From: Candidatus Binatus sp.
GTDB lineage: Bacteria > Desulfobacterota > Binatia > Binatales > Binataceae
NCBI RefSeq assembly: GCF_030646925.1
Contig: NZ_JAUSKL010000121.1
Span: 1 to 42,544, forward strand
DNA: 42,544 nucleotides
Direction: 5' to 3'
Positions 8,434 to 16,246 of the stretch are shown in pieces. The notes under the pieces are model-generated. The model ran no database searches and had not been told where the DNA came from. It saw only the letters and a program-made list of their open reading frames with translations. How positions within the stretch are numbered: the stretch's first letter is position 1; each line of letters begins with the position of its first letter. The position numbers and the translations under genes were made by a program.

Positions 8434-9030
8434 ATGCGGAGAACGTTCGCCAACATGGCTGGTTGCGTACTGAGCTGCACTCTCGCGATGTCATGCGCCG
8501 CACAACGTCCGCAATTTGCTCATCTCGACGAGACCCCAACCTCACCCGCGCATGATGAAGCAGTGTTACCACATGCAAAGGTTGATTTTTATCCGAACCG
8601 CACGAATCCACGGAGGATGATCATTTACACAGATTCCGGAGGGTCATCAGATCTGACCTGTATGGATTCCGATTGCCAAAATTTGACGGGACAAATCCTT
8701 GGTAGCACCGTTCTTCCGGACGGAACCTATCAGGTAATACGAACCGACGATGCTCGGCTTGCCTGGGTTCAGCAAGAAGGAATCACGCTAGGCTACATGG
8801 TCTCTCGAACCGGAACTGATTCAGCGTTTTTTAAGACTTTGCCCGAAGCGCAAGATTACGAACACAAGGGCGAAACAATCAAACTAGTTGGAAAGATTGT
8901 ACTAATAACTTTGGTGGTGGGCATCATCGTATTCGCCGCGGCCGCAGGAGCTGCATCGGCAGCAAACTCAAGTTCGATAGTGACTCGGTGTACCACTTTT
9001 GGCGTTACCACCACCTGTACTTCAAGATGA
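8434..9030 (+). CDS. Hypothetical lipoprotein with C-terminal membrane segment
   Basis: 198 residues from ATG 8434, which has AGGA seven nt upstream; the frame extends further 5', but that part looks non-coding. The N-terminus is a signal peptide with a lipobox-like LAMSCA. Two cysteines follow in DLTCMDSDCQN, with a beta-rich middle part. A hydrophobic stretch near the C-terminus (KIVLITLVVGIIVFAAAAG) is long enough to span a membrane, and the tail carries two more cysteines in a CTTFGVTTTC pattern. I do not recognise the family. It follows the YecR-like pseudogene and both lie between inverted copies of a hairpin repeat. Base composition is AT-richer than the catabolic genes, consistent with acquisition. 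Confidence 0.65.
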   Translation: MRRTFANMAGCVLSCTLAMSCAAQRPQFAHLDETPTSPAHDEAVLPHAKVDFYPNRTNPRRMIIYTDSGGSSDLTCMDSDCQNLTGQILGSTVLPDGTYQVIRTDDARLAWVQQEGITLGYMVSRTGTDSAFFKTLPEAQDYEHKGETIKLVGKIVLITLVVGIIVFAAAAGAASAANSSSIVTRCTTFGVTTTCTSR

Positions 9031-9075
9031 CAAGATAGCCTCTCGCGCAGGGCTGTCTCCGAGAGGGGAGTTTTA

Positions 9076-9156
9076 TCGCCATTCTCCTACTAACAGCGCA
9101 GAGCGCGCATCCTATTGTCACTGCGGGAAGTCTGAAACCTCTTAGAGGTTTCAGGG
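9076..9156 (-). repeat. Dispersed hairpin repeat, copy 2 (minus orientation)
   Basis: Read on the minus strand: CTGAAACCTC, loop TAA, GAGGTTTCAG (perfect 10-bp stem, plus-strand 9132-9154), then ACTTCCCGCAGTGA and GATGCGCGCTCTGCGC, then TGTTAGTAGGAGAATGG. It shares order and wording with copies at 7.6 and 35.1 kb. It lies just after the stop of the minus-strand radical SAM gene and can act as its terminator. Confidence 0.6.
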
Positions 9157-9185
9157 GATCCTGTCTTTCTTACTTCTCTCCCCGA

Positions 9186-10988
9186 TCACTCCGCCGCGAA
9201 GGCGGTGCGGGCGAGGCGTAGCTTGCGAGTTGCCTCTTGCGATTGCGCTAGCTCGGCGGCGCGGCGCGCGGAATCGGTCGCGTGATATAGCTCGAGATCG
9301 TCGGCGAACTCGTGATCGTTGACTGGCGTCAGCGCGAGATCGGTGTAGCTCTTCGACGCGGGATCTTTTTCGATCTTGCGGCGCAATCGTTCTAGCTGCC
9401 AGAAAAACATTAGCCCTGGTCCGTAGGTCGATAGCATCTCGCGCGTACGCCGTAGCGCAAAGCTGAAAACATTTTCACGCGGATAGCCGGGACGCCGCTG
9501 GGTGCGGCGTTTGCGCCGGATGATCCCGCCCTGCAGCGGATGCACGTGCTCGTATTTGTGACTCGCATAGAAGTAGAAAATCATCGACGCGATTCGGCTG
9601 GTGCGGATTCCGCTCGCGACGGCCCGCTTGATCAGCGTCACGATATGCTCGGGCGTATAGTAGAGATGCCACGCGCGCTGGTAGATGTCCTCCCATTCCG
9701 CCGCGGTCATCCGCGGATGGTCTGCGGTTGCGTGCTCGGCGTCGTACTTGTTGGTGTCGGTCTCCATCCGCTCGCCGCGCAGATACATATCCAGATGATC
9801 CTTCGAGCCGGGCAGCGGCGTCAGCATGAAAAATTCCATGATGTCGATCGGCAGCTCGCGCTGGATTATCTGGATGTCGCGCGCGATGCTCTCCGGCGTG
9901 TCGGACGGAAATCCCAGGATGTATCCGGCGTAGGTCAGCACCTTGGCTTTTTTCCACGCCTGCAGCATCTTGCGGTACTCGGTGATCTGATTTTGGCCCT
10001 TCGACGCGCCCTTCAGGCTCTCGGGATTGATATTTTCGAGCCCGATGAAAACTTTTTTGCATCCGGCGCGCGCGGCTTTCTCGATGAATTTCGGAATTTT
10101 GTGACACAGCGTATCCACCTGCATGATGATGTTGAGGCGCAGATGGTCGCGGCGGCGCAGCTCGATAATGCGATCGAGAATCGGCTCCCAGTTTTTGTTG
10201 CGCGCAAAATTATCGTCGGTGATGAAGAAGCTGCGAACGCCCTGCGCCGCGTGCGCGCGTATCAGATGCTCGATGTCGTCGGCGGTGCGGTAACGCGACT
10301 TGCGCCCCTGCACGTTGATGATAGTGCAGAAGCTGCAACTGAACGGGCATCCGCGGCCGGCGTCGAAGCATCCGATCGCGCCGGCATAGCGCTTGACGTA
10401 TTTCAGCGGCAGGAACGGCAGCGGCGTGCCGCTGACCGCGGGCAGGTTTTTCATGAAATTGTAGAGCGGCAGCAGTCGCCGCTCGAACGCGGACTTCAGC
10501 AGATCGTCGAGGCGCTCTTCGGCTTCGCCCGCAAACAGCGTGATCCCGGCGGCCTGCGCGTCTTTCAGATCCTGCGGCAACTCGGGCAGCATCGCGAGGC
10601 ATCCGCTGACGTGGAACCCGCCGATCGCGACGTCGAGGTTCGCCGCGCGAAGCTCGCGCGCAATATCCACCGCGCGCGCGAACTGATTAGTCTGCACGCC
10701 GACGATCAGCACCAGCCCGCGATTATCGTTGCGGGCGAAGCGGCGGATTATCTCGCGGACCGGGACTTTGGTGTTGGTTTCGTCGTGCGCCTGAATCTCG
10801 ATATCGACGTCGTCGCCGAGCACGCGGCGATTGCGCGAATCGAGCGCAAGGCCGTAGATGCTCGACAAGGAGTTCGACGGGATGAAGCCGCGCCACCATT
10901 GGATGACGTAGCCGTCGTCGTCGTAGTGCGAGGGCTTGATCAGTTCGACCAGGAATTTTGTGCGCTTAGGCTGCTCAACCCGTTCCAT
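9186..10988 (-). CDS. B12-binding-domain radical SAM protein
   Basis: 600-residue radical SAM enzyme. An N-terminal Rossmann-like cobalamin-binding-type domain (about residues 85-180: VLIVGVQTNQ, VAIGGFHVSG) precedes the 4Fe-4S cluster motif CPFSCSFC with Cys214, Cys218 and Cys221. The SAM barrel follows, with FFITDDNFARN, VFIGLENINPES and YILGFPSDTPES. The B12-radical SAM class includes methyltransferases and many uncharacterised enzymes; the classical DxHxxG cobalamin signature is not evident, so cobalamin binding is tentative. The ATG start has GGAG seven nt upstream. It stands alone on the minus strand, divergent from the VOC dioxygenase gene across 222 nt. Confidence 0.85.
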   Translation of the reverse strand: MERVEQPKRTKFLVELIKPSHYDDDGYVIQWWRGFIPSNSLSSIYGLALDSRNRRVLGDDVDIEIQAHDETNTKVPVREIIRRFARNDNRGLVLIVGVQTNQFARAVDIARELRAANLDVAIGGFHVSGCLAMLPELPQDLKDAQAAGITLFAGEAEERLDDLLKSAFERRLLPLYNFMKNLPAVSGTPLPFLPLKYVKRYAGAIGCFDAGRGCPFSCSFCTIINVQGRKSRYRTADDIEHLIRAHAAQGVRSFFITDDNFARNKNWEPILDRIIELRRRDHLRLNIIMQVDTLCHKIPKFIEKAARAGCKKVFIGLENINPESLKGASKGQNQITEYRKMLQAWKKAKVLTYAGYILGFPSDTPESIARDIQIIQRELPIDIMEFFMLTPLPGSKDHLDMYLRGERMETDTNKYDAEHATADHPRMTAAEWEDIYQRAWHLYYTPEHIVTLIKRAVASGIRTSRIASMIFYFYASHKYEHVHPLQGGIIRRKRRTQRRPGYPRENVFSFALRRTREMLSTYGPGLMFFWQLERLRRKIEKDPASKSYTDLALTPVNDHEFADDLELYHATDSARRAAELAQSQEATRKLRLARTAFAAE

Positions 10989-11210
10989 GCCCGCTCCGTC
11001 GATCGCTCGATTGCGCCGCGCCTCATCGGAAATTCCAGCGCGCGTGAGGGTTCAGCCTAATAGTTATGCGCGCCCAAGGATAGGTGAAGACGCCCACCCA
11101 TTGACGAGCACAGCCATTGTCGAACGATGGAATCATTGCGATAAGAAGGGCTATGTTGGTGTGGTTCAATCGAAGCGTGACTGAAAATGTCAGCCAGGGA
11201 GGAACCTGCG

Positions 11211-11825
11211 ATGTCAACGGAATCAGGCAATGAAAGCGTCCGTGGCAAGCGCGTCGCGCCCGTAAAGTTTGCGCATGCGGTGCTGCGCACCAACAAGTTC
11301 AAGGAGATGGTCCATTTCTATACCACGGTGCTCGAGGCCGAGGTGGTGATGTCCACCGGCACGATCGCGTTCATGACCTACGACGACGAGCATCATCGGC
11401 TGGCGATTGCAGGCGTCCCGGGGCTGGTCGATCGCGATCGGCGCTCGGTGGGCCTCGATCATCTGGCGTACACGTATGCGAACCTCGGCGATCTGGTTTT
11501 CACCTACGAGCGGCTGAAAAAGGCTGGCATCACGCCGGTGGTAACGATCAATCACGGGCCTACGACCTCGATGTACTATCGCGACCCGGACGGCAATCGG
11601 GTCGAATTGCAGATCGACAATTTCGAGAGCGTCGAAAAGCTGAAGGGCTTCTTTCGCAGCGGCGATTTCAAAAAAAATCCGATCGGGGTGAATTTCGATG
11701 CGGATGAACTCGCGCGCAAGTATCACGAAGGCGTGCCCGAAGCCGAACTGATCAGGTACGACGCATCGAAGGGGCTCGACCCGGAAACGCTGCGGCGGCT
11801 GACCGGGATGACGCAGCAACCGTAG
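11211..11825 (+). CDS. VOC-superfamily dioxygenase/glyoxalase-like protein, extradiol type
   Basis: 204-residue vicinal oxygen chelate protein. Metal ligands of a 2-His-1-carboxylate site are visible: His22 (KFAHAVL), His84 (GLDHLAYTY) and Glu132 (NRVELQID). The DPDGNRVE signature and overall fold order resemble small extradiol (catechol 2,3- or biphenyl-2,3-diol) dioxygenases. The start is ATG 11211 with GGGAGGAA eight nt upstream; the frame extends eight codons further 5'. It is followed after 17 nt by a fumarylacetoacetase-family hydrolase, an arrangement common in aromatic pathways. It is the only extradiol candidate in the window and might supply the ring cleavage missing from the operon at 30.4-34.9 kb. 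Confidence 0.82.
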   Translation: MSTESGNESVRGKRVAPVKFAHAVLRTNKFKEMVHFYTTVLEAEVVMSTGTIAFMTYDDEHHRLAIAGVPGLVDRDRRSVGLDHLAYTYANLGDLVFTYERLKKAGITPVVTINHGPTTSMYYRDPDGNRVELQIDNFESVEKLKGFFRSGDFKKNPIGVNFDADELARKYHEGVPEAELIRYDASKGLDPETLRRLTGMTQQP

Positions 11826-11842
11826 CCAGCAATTGAGGAACG

Positions 11843-12718
11843 ATGAAACTCGCGACTTTCAAACAGGATAGATTCACGCGCATCGGCGTCGTGATCGACG
11901 ATTCGATCGTGGACCTCGCAGCGGCAGCGCCCGAGTTGCCGCGCGAAATGATCGCGTTCCTGACCGCTGGCGCGCCGGCGCTCGATCGCGCGCGCAACGC
12001 TGCCAAGGATTCGGCCAAGCGGATTGCGCTCGCGAGCGTGAAGCTCGAGGCGCCCATCCAGCGGCCGCCGGAATTTCTGGCGATCGGGCTCAACTACGCG
12101 GATCACGTCGCCGAAACCAAAATGAAGAAGCCTGAGTTCCCGATGTTCTTCAACAAGCAATCGAGCTGCGTCACCGGCCCCGGCGATCCGATTCATCTGC
12201 CGCGCGTCTCGACCTGGCTCGACTACGAGGGCGAACTCGGTTTTGTGATCGGCCGGCGATGCCGCCACGTGCCGCGCGATCGCGCGCATGAAGTGATCGC
12301 GGGCTATTTCATCGTCAATGACGTCAGCGTGCGCGACTGGCAGCGCCGCGCGCAGACGATGACGCTCGGTAAATCGTTCGACACGCACGGGCCGATCGGT
12401 CCGTGGATCGTGACGCCCGACGAAATCGGCGATCCGCACAAGCTTGATCTGCGCACTTTCGTCAACGACGAAGAGCGTCAGCATTCGAATACGTCGAACC
12501 TGATTTTCGACTGCTTCGCGCAGGTCGAGACGCTTTCGACGGTGTTCACGCTGATGCCGGGGACGATCGTATCGACCGGCACGCCCGGCGGCGTCGCGGC
12601 GGTGATGAATCCGCCGAAGTGGTTGAAGGCCGGCGACGTGGTGCGAATCGAGATCGAGAAAATCGGCAAGCTCGAGAATCGCGTGATCGACGAACCGGCG
12701 AGTACCGACCTGATCTGA
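11843..12718 (+). CDS. Fumarylacetoacetate hydrolase family protein
   Basis: 291-residue cytoplasmic FAH-fold enzyme. LAIGLNYADHVAE, the acidic metal-binding cluster DYEGELGFVIG, NDVSVRDWQ, GKSFDTHGPIGPW and STGTPGGV are all diagnostic. Family members hydrolyse, hydrate or decarboxylate diketo acids, for example acylpyruvases and 2-oxo-hept-3-ene-dioate hydratases, commonly after ring cleavage. It forms a two-gene unit with the VOC protein upstream (17 nt gap, GAGGAA ribosome site). Its stop is separated from the convergent intradiol dioxygenase stop by 2 nt, so the two transcripts must overlap. Confidence 0.88.
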   Translation: MKLATFKQDRFTRIGVVIDDSIVDLAAAAPELPREMIAFLTAGAPALDRARNAAKDSAKRIALASVKLEAPIQRPPEFLAIGLNYADHVAETKMKKPEFPMFFNKQSSCVTGPGDPIHLPRVSTWLDYEGELGFVIGRRCRHVPRDRAHEVIAGYFIVNDVSVRDWQRRAQTMTLGKSFDTHGPIGPWIVTPDEIGDPHKLDLRTFVNDEERQHSNTSNLIFDCFAQVETLSTVFTLMPGTIVSTGTPGGVAAVMNPPKWLKAGDVVRIEIEKIGKLENRVIDEPASTDLI

Positions 12719-12720
12719 AG

Positions 12721-13590
12721 CTATTTGCGTTTCGGATTCAGTACGAAATCGAACTTGATCGAGTCAATTTTCGAGTCGCGATCATTGCTCATTCGGTCGT
12801 TGCCTTGGTCCAACTGGCTATAGCCAACGACTAGTGACTTTCTCGATCCGAAGACCGCATCCGAGTCGAGGTATTCGTCGCCGTCGATATACAGCGCAGT
12901 AGTCAATGTCTCATAGTCAGGCGCGGTAATTAGAAAATGGATATGAGCCGGGCGGAAGGGATGCCGGCCGACTGCATTCAGCATCTGGCCGACTGGACCG
13001 TCGGTCGGCACCGGGTAGCTCGCCGGCTTGATCGAGCGAAACCGGTACCTGCCCTCTGAATCGGTGCGAAAGCGCGCCCGCAGATTCATCTCCGGCTGAT
13101 TCTCGTCCTGCAGATCGTACAAACCGTTTGGCGCCGCCTGCCATACGTCGAGCATCGCATCGGCCACCGGTTGTCCATAGATCGAGGTCACGCGTCCGTG
13201 CAGAACTACGCGTTTTCCCTCGACCGGACCGGCGATATCTGCGTCGAACGGCATCTCCGGCGCGCCCTCGCGGAAGAACGGACCCAGCAAACTCGATTCG
13301 GTAATCTGCTCGGGTTTGTCGCCATTTTGAAGAATATCGACCAGCGCACTGAGCCCCAACGTGTCGGACAGCAGGATAAATTCCTGGCGCTTTTCGTTTG
13401 TGATGTGTCCCGCGGCGGTGAGGAAATTGATGCCGGCCATCCATTCCTCGGGCGTGAGCCGTACCTCGCGTGCGAATTCATGCAGATGACGGATGAGGGA
13501 ATCGAACAATTGATTCAGGCGCGGATCGGGGCACTCCGCGAATCGTTCCCGGACCGCATCTGAAATACTCTGTTCAGTCAGATTCCGCAT
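12721..13590 (-). CDS. Intradiol ring-cleavage dioxygenase, hydroxyquinol/catechol 1,2-dioxygenase type
   Basis: 289-residue non-haem Fe(III) dioxygenase. An N-terminal helical dimerisation domain precedes the catalytic beta sandwich. Iron ligands are Tyr158 (NGLYDLQ), Tyr192 (SYPVPTDGP), His216 and His218 (RPAHIHF), with spacings like catechol 1,2-dioxygenase. Adjacent maleylacetate reductase favours hydroxyquinol (1,2,4-benzenetriol), whose cleavage gives maleylacetate directly, or a substituted catechol. The start ATG 13590 is preceded by AAGGG at eight nt; a GTG two codons upstream is too close to that site. It is the last gene of the minus-strand run, and a homologous gene occurs in 4-hydroxyacetophenone (hap) clusters. 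Confidence 0.88.
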   Translation of the reverse strand: MRNLTEQSISDAVRERFAECPDPRLNQLFDSLIRHLHEFAREVRLTPEEWMAGINFLTAAGHITNEKRQEFILLSDTLGLSALVDILQNGDKPEQITESSLLGPFFREGAPEMPFDADIAGPVEGKRVVLHGRVTSIYGQPVADAMLDVWQAAPNGLYDLQDENQPEMNLRARFRTDSEGRYRFRSIKPASYPVPTDGPVGQMLNAVGRHPFRPAHIHFLITAPDYETLTTALYIDGDEYLDSDAVFGSRKSLVVGYSQLDQGNDRMSNDRDSKIDSIKFDFVLNPKRK

Positions 13591-13645
13591 AGTCACACCC
13601 TTTTTCTGGCAACGTATCAGGCGTTGCGCAAGTACATACCAATAG

Positions 13646-15115
13646 CTAGTGCTCCGATCCGATTAGCTTGTTCGCTGCTCCTTCGACGCGAGTGCCTTTG
13701 AAGAAATCGGGGTTTAGCGCCGTGAAGAAGTGGACCGGATTGCTGAATACGAAATCGCGGAAATCGTCGTCCGTGATCAGTTCTTTTTCCACCAATTCGT
13801 ACGCCTCCGCGGCCGCATCTCTCATGTCAGGCAAGTCGAAGTGCCCGAGATCCGAGCTGTAGAGTACATTCAGGCGCGAGTGGAACGGCAGCTTCCGGCT
13901 GTCGAAGGCCAGCGACGTCAGACGATCGTCGCCTTCGCATCCGAAGTAGAATTTCGGCACGAACAAATCGCGGATGTCCTCCCGCTTCGTGATACCGCAG
14001 CGCGCCCACTCGTCACGATCCTCAGTTTTCTCTTCTGGCGATCCCCAGAGCAGGCCCGAACGCTCGGCTTCAGGATGGTTCTTCAACTCGCCATATCGCG
14101 CACCGTATTTCAGAAATAGCTCGCGCATCAGCTCGTGATCGATTTGCGCGGGGTCGAATTTGTCCAGCACGCTGGGGCTGTGCTTTTCCCAATGCGAAAT
14201 CAGGTCGGCATAGAGGGTGGCGGCCCATGCGACTCCGCCCTCCTGAAATGAAAAGCGAAGTTCCGGAAAGCGGCGCGTGACGCCGCCCAGAAAAAGCGAC
14301 TTGCAGATGGCGTCGGCCGATTGCGCGAAATGACCGATATGATTGAACACGAAATTCGAAATCGAGTTGCGGAATCCGATCCCGGCCGTCGGCGAATGAA
14401 AACTCGGGCAGACCTTCAGTTCGACGCACTTCGCCCACACCGGATCGTAATCGTAGTCGCTGTCCATCGCGAACGTGTCGAGCCAGTACGCATAGCGCGA
14501 CATCTCGGGCGAGGTCCGCTCGACCGCCGGAATCGGGCGGCGCGCAAAGCTTGCCATCACGATCGCCTTCATTCCGAGTTTACCAACTGCATAGTCCAGT
14601 TCCTCGATTGCTTCGCGCGGACTATGCATCGGGATAATAGCTACTGGCGTCATCCGATCTGAGTATTCGCTGTATATATCGGCATTCAACTTGTTAAACG
14701 CGCGGCATAGCCCGAGGCGCAGTTCGTCGTCGCCGACATGCAGGCCGAATAGCCCCATGCTCGGGTAAATCACGGTGAAATCGAGGCCCATTTCGTCGAG
14801 GCGCTCGTGCAGCAGCCGCGGCAACGAGCTGGTCGCGCGATCGAGGGTGTTTTTCGTCGGATGCACCCACCAATGTGGCCGGGTGACGCGCTCGTCGCGG
14901 CGCTGATCCCATGACAGCCGATGCCATCGATACGAAAACGGCCCCGCCGGAAAGGTCTTGACGCGCTCCACCGCCTTGGGGCCGGCAATCTCGCGAAGAT
15001 ATTCGAAGACTGCGGGCTCAAACTCCGCGGTGTGACCGTCCGAATCAATGATGGGATGATTCAGCCGGCTTCGAATCTCGGCTGACCTGGTTCTCGCCGT
15101 GGCAACTGTACTCAT
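13646..15115 (-). CDS. Amidohydrolase-2 (ACMSD-like) family protein
   Basis: 489-residue TIM-barrel metalloenzyme of the amidohydrolase-2 group that includes aminocarboxymuconate semialdehyde and gamma-resorcylate decarboxylases. The N-terminal metal motif is PIIDSDGH rather than the HxH of the classical members, and a late SSDLGHFDLPD provides the conserved Asp. It is longer than the 330-residue decarboxylases. It sits between maleylacetate reductase and the intradiol dioxygenase (gaps 51 and 55 nt), so decarboxylation or hydrolysis of an aromatic acid feeding this pathway is a reasonable guess, not shown. The ribosome-binding site is weak: GAGGGGAG lies 13 nt before ATG 15115. Confidence 0.82.
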   Translation of the reverse strand: MSTVATARTRSAEIRSRLNHPIIDSDGHTAEFEPAVFEYLREIAGPKAVERVKTFPAGPFSYRWHRLSWDQRRDERVTRPHWWVHPTKNTLDRATSSLPRLLHERLDEMGLDFTVIYPSMGLFGLHVGDDELRLGLCRAFNKLNADIYSEYSDRMTPVAIIPMHSPREAIEELDYAVGKLGMKAIVMASFARRPIPAVERTSPEMSRYAYWLDTFAMDSDYDYDPVWAKCVELKVCPSFHSPTAGIGFRNSISNFVFNHIGHFAQSADAICKSLFLGGVTRRFPELRFSFQEGGVAWAATLYADLISHWEKHSPSVLDKFDPAQIDHELMRELFLKYGARYGELKNHPEAERSGLLWGSPEEKTEDRDEWARCGITKREDIRDLFVPKFYFGCEGDDRLTSLAFDSRKLPFHSRLNVLYSSDLGHFDLPDMRDAAAEAYELVEKELITDDDFRDFVFSNPVHFFTALNPDFFKGTRVEGAANKLIGSEH

Positions 15116-15166
15116 TGCAGATAGTCACTCCCCTCGACGACGCGACATTTTCCAATACTCAGTCTC

Positions 15167-16237
15167 TTACGCAGTGACAGTCGGGCGGCGTCCATAATAT
15201 GCGTCATCGAGCAGCCGCCGAATTCCCTCGCGCGTAACCGGGCGCGGATTGTAGTAAGGATTCTGAATAGCCAGTTCAGCCGCGCGATCGAGATCGGTTT
15301 CCTTGAGGCCGTAATCTTTGAGCGCCATCTTTGCGCCGACCGCGATCGCAAGATCGTAAAGTCCTTGCGCGGCGCTCGATGTCCCAATGGCCGTCGCGAC
15401 TCTGCCAATCGCATCGGGCGCCGCGGACGCATTGTAGGCAACCGCGTGCGGCAGAATCGCGGTGTGAGTTTCAGCGTGCGGCAAATTGAAGGCGCCGCCG
15501 ACGGTGTGACAAAGCTTGTGATGCAACGCCATTCCGACCGCGCCGAGCGACATGCCCGCCAGCCATGCCCCGTAAAGCGCCGCGCCGCGAGCGTCGAGAT
15601 TGCGCGGCGCCTTGACCACTACCGGCAGGCTGGCCGCGAGTGCTCGAATGCCTTCCTCTGCCATCAGCGAGATGATCGGATTTGCATCTTCGGCGTAGAG
15701 CGCTTCCACGCAATGCGCGATCGCGTTCATGCCGCTGGCGCCGGAAAGCGACGGCGGCATCGTCAGCGTGAGCGTCGGATCGTAGATGACGGTGCGCGGC
15801 AGGACGCGCAGATCGCGGCCGGTCTTTTTGATTCCGCCTTGGGTGAGTCCCCAAATCGGAGTCATCTCCGAGCCGGCATAGGTCGTCGGGATCGCGATGA
15901 TCGGTAGTTCCGAGACCAGCGCGATCGCCTTGGCGAGGCCGGTCGTCGAGCCGCCGCCGACTGCGACGCAGCAATCGGCGCCGAGGCGCTTCGCTTCGTC
16001 GCGCGCCGATTCGGCGGTTTCGATCGGCACGTGCATGGCGGCCTTCGCGAAAACTCCGGTTGATTTTTCTCCGAGCCGTTCCGCGATCGAGCGCGCTTCG
16101 CCGGATTGCTCCGGCGTCGAGAGCACCAGCGCGCGCCGCGCATGAATCCGCTCGACTTCCTCTGGCAGACGCTCGAGACTGCCGACGCCGAAAATCACCC
16201 TGCACGGCAGCGCCTCGTATAAAAACTTCGGCATCAT
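15167..16237 (-). CDS. hapF: Maleylacetate reductase
   Basis: 356-residue iron-containing alcohol dehydrogenase-like NAD(P)H enzyme that reduces maleylacetate to 3-oxoadipate. Diagnostic blocks: GGGSTTGLAKAIA (dinucleotide site), PTTYAGSEMTPIWGLT, VLPRTVIYDP, SGMNAIAHCVEALYA, ALYGAWLAG, HHKLCHTVGG and LPHAETH. The usual metal His residues are in this region. ATG 16237 follows the aldehyde dehydrogenase stop by 9 nt. It converges both possible branches here: hydroquinone via 4-hydroxymuconic semialdehyde, and hydroxyquinol via the intradiol enzyme. The symbol follows the hap gene order and is an assignment by analogy. Confidence 0.9.
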   Translation of the reverse strand: MMPKFLYEALPCRVIFGVGSLERLPEEVERIHARRALVLSTPEQSGEARSIAERLGEKSTGVFAKAAMHVPIETAESARDEAKRLGADCCVAVGGGSTTGLAKAIALVSELPIIAIPTTYAGSEMTPIWGLTQGGIKKTGRDLRVLPRTVIYDPTLTLTMPPSLSGASGMNAIAHCVEALYAEDANPIISLMAEEGIRALAASLPVVVKAPRNLDARGAALYGAWLAGMSLGAVGMALHHKLCHTVGGAFNLPHAETHTAILPHAVAYNASAAPDAIGRVATAIGTSSAAQGLYDLAIAVGAKMALKDYGLKETDLDRAAELAIQNPYYNPRPVTREGIRRLLDDAYYGRRPTVTA

Positions 16238-16246
16238 CGGCGCCGC

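Noticed and set aside
9540-11060. 506-codon plus-strand open frame
   Set aside because: Antisense to the radical SAM gene, which has clear CxxxCxxC and family blocks; the frame has no recognisable motif and reflects high GC.
11101-11130. TTGACG and a near-palindrome before the VOC gene as promoter/operator
   Set aside because: No acceptable -10 element at a proper distance and the palindrome has several mismatches.
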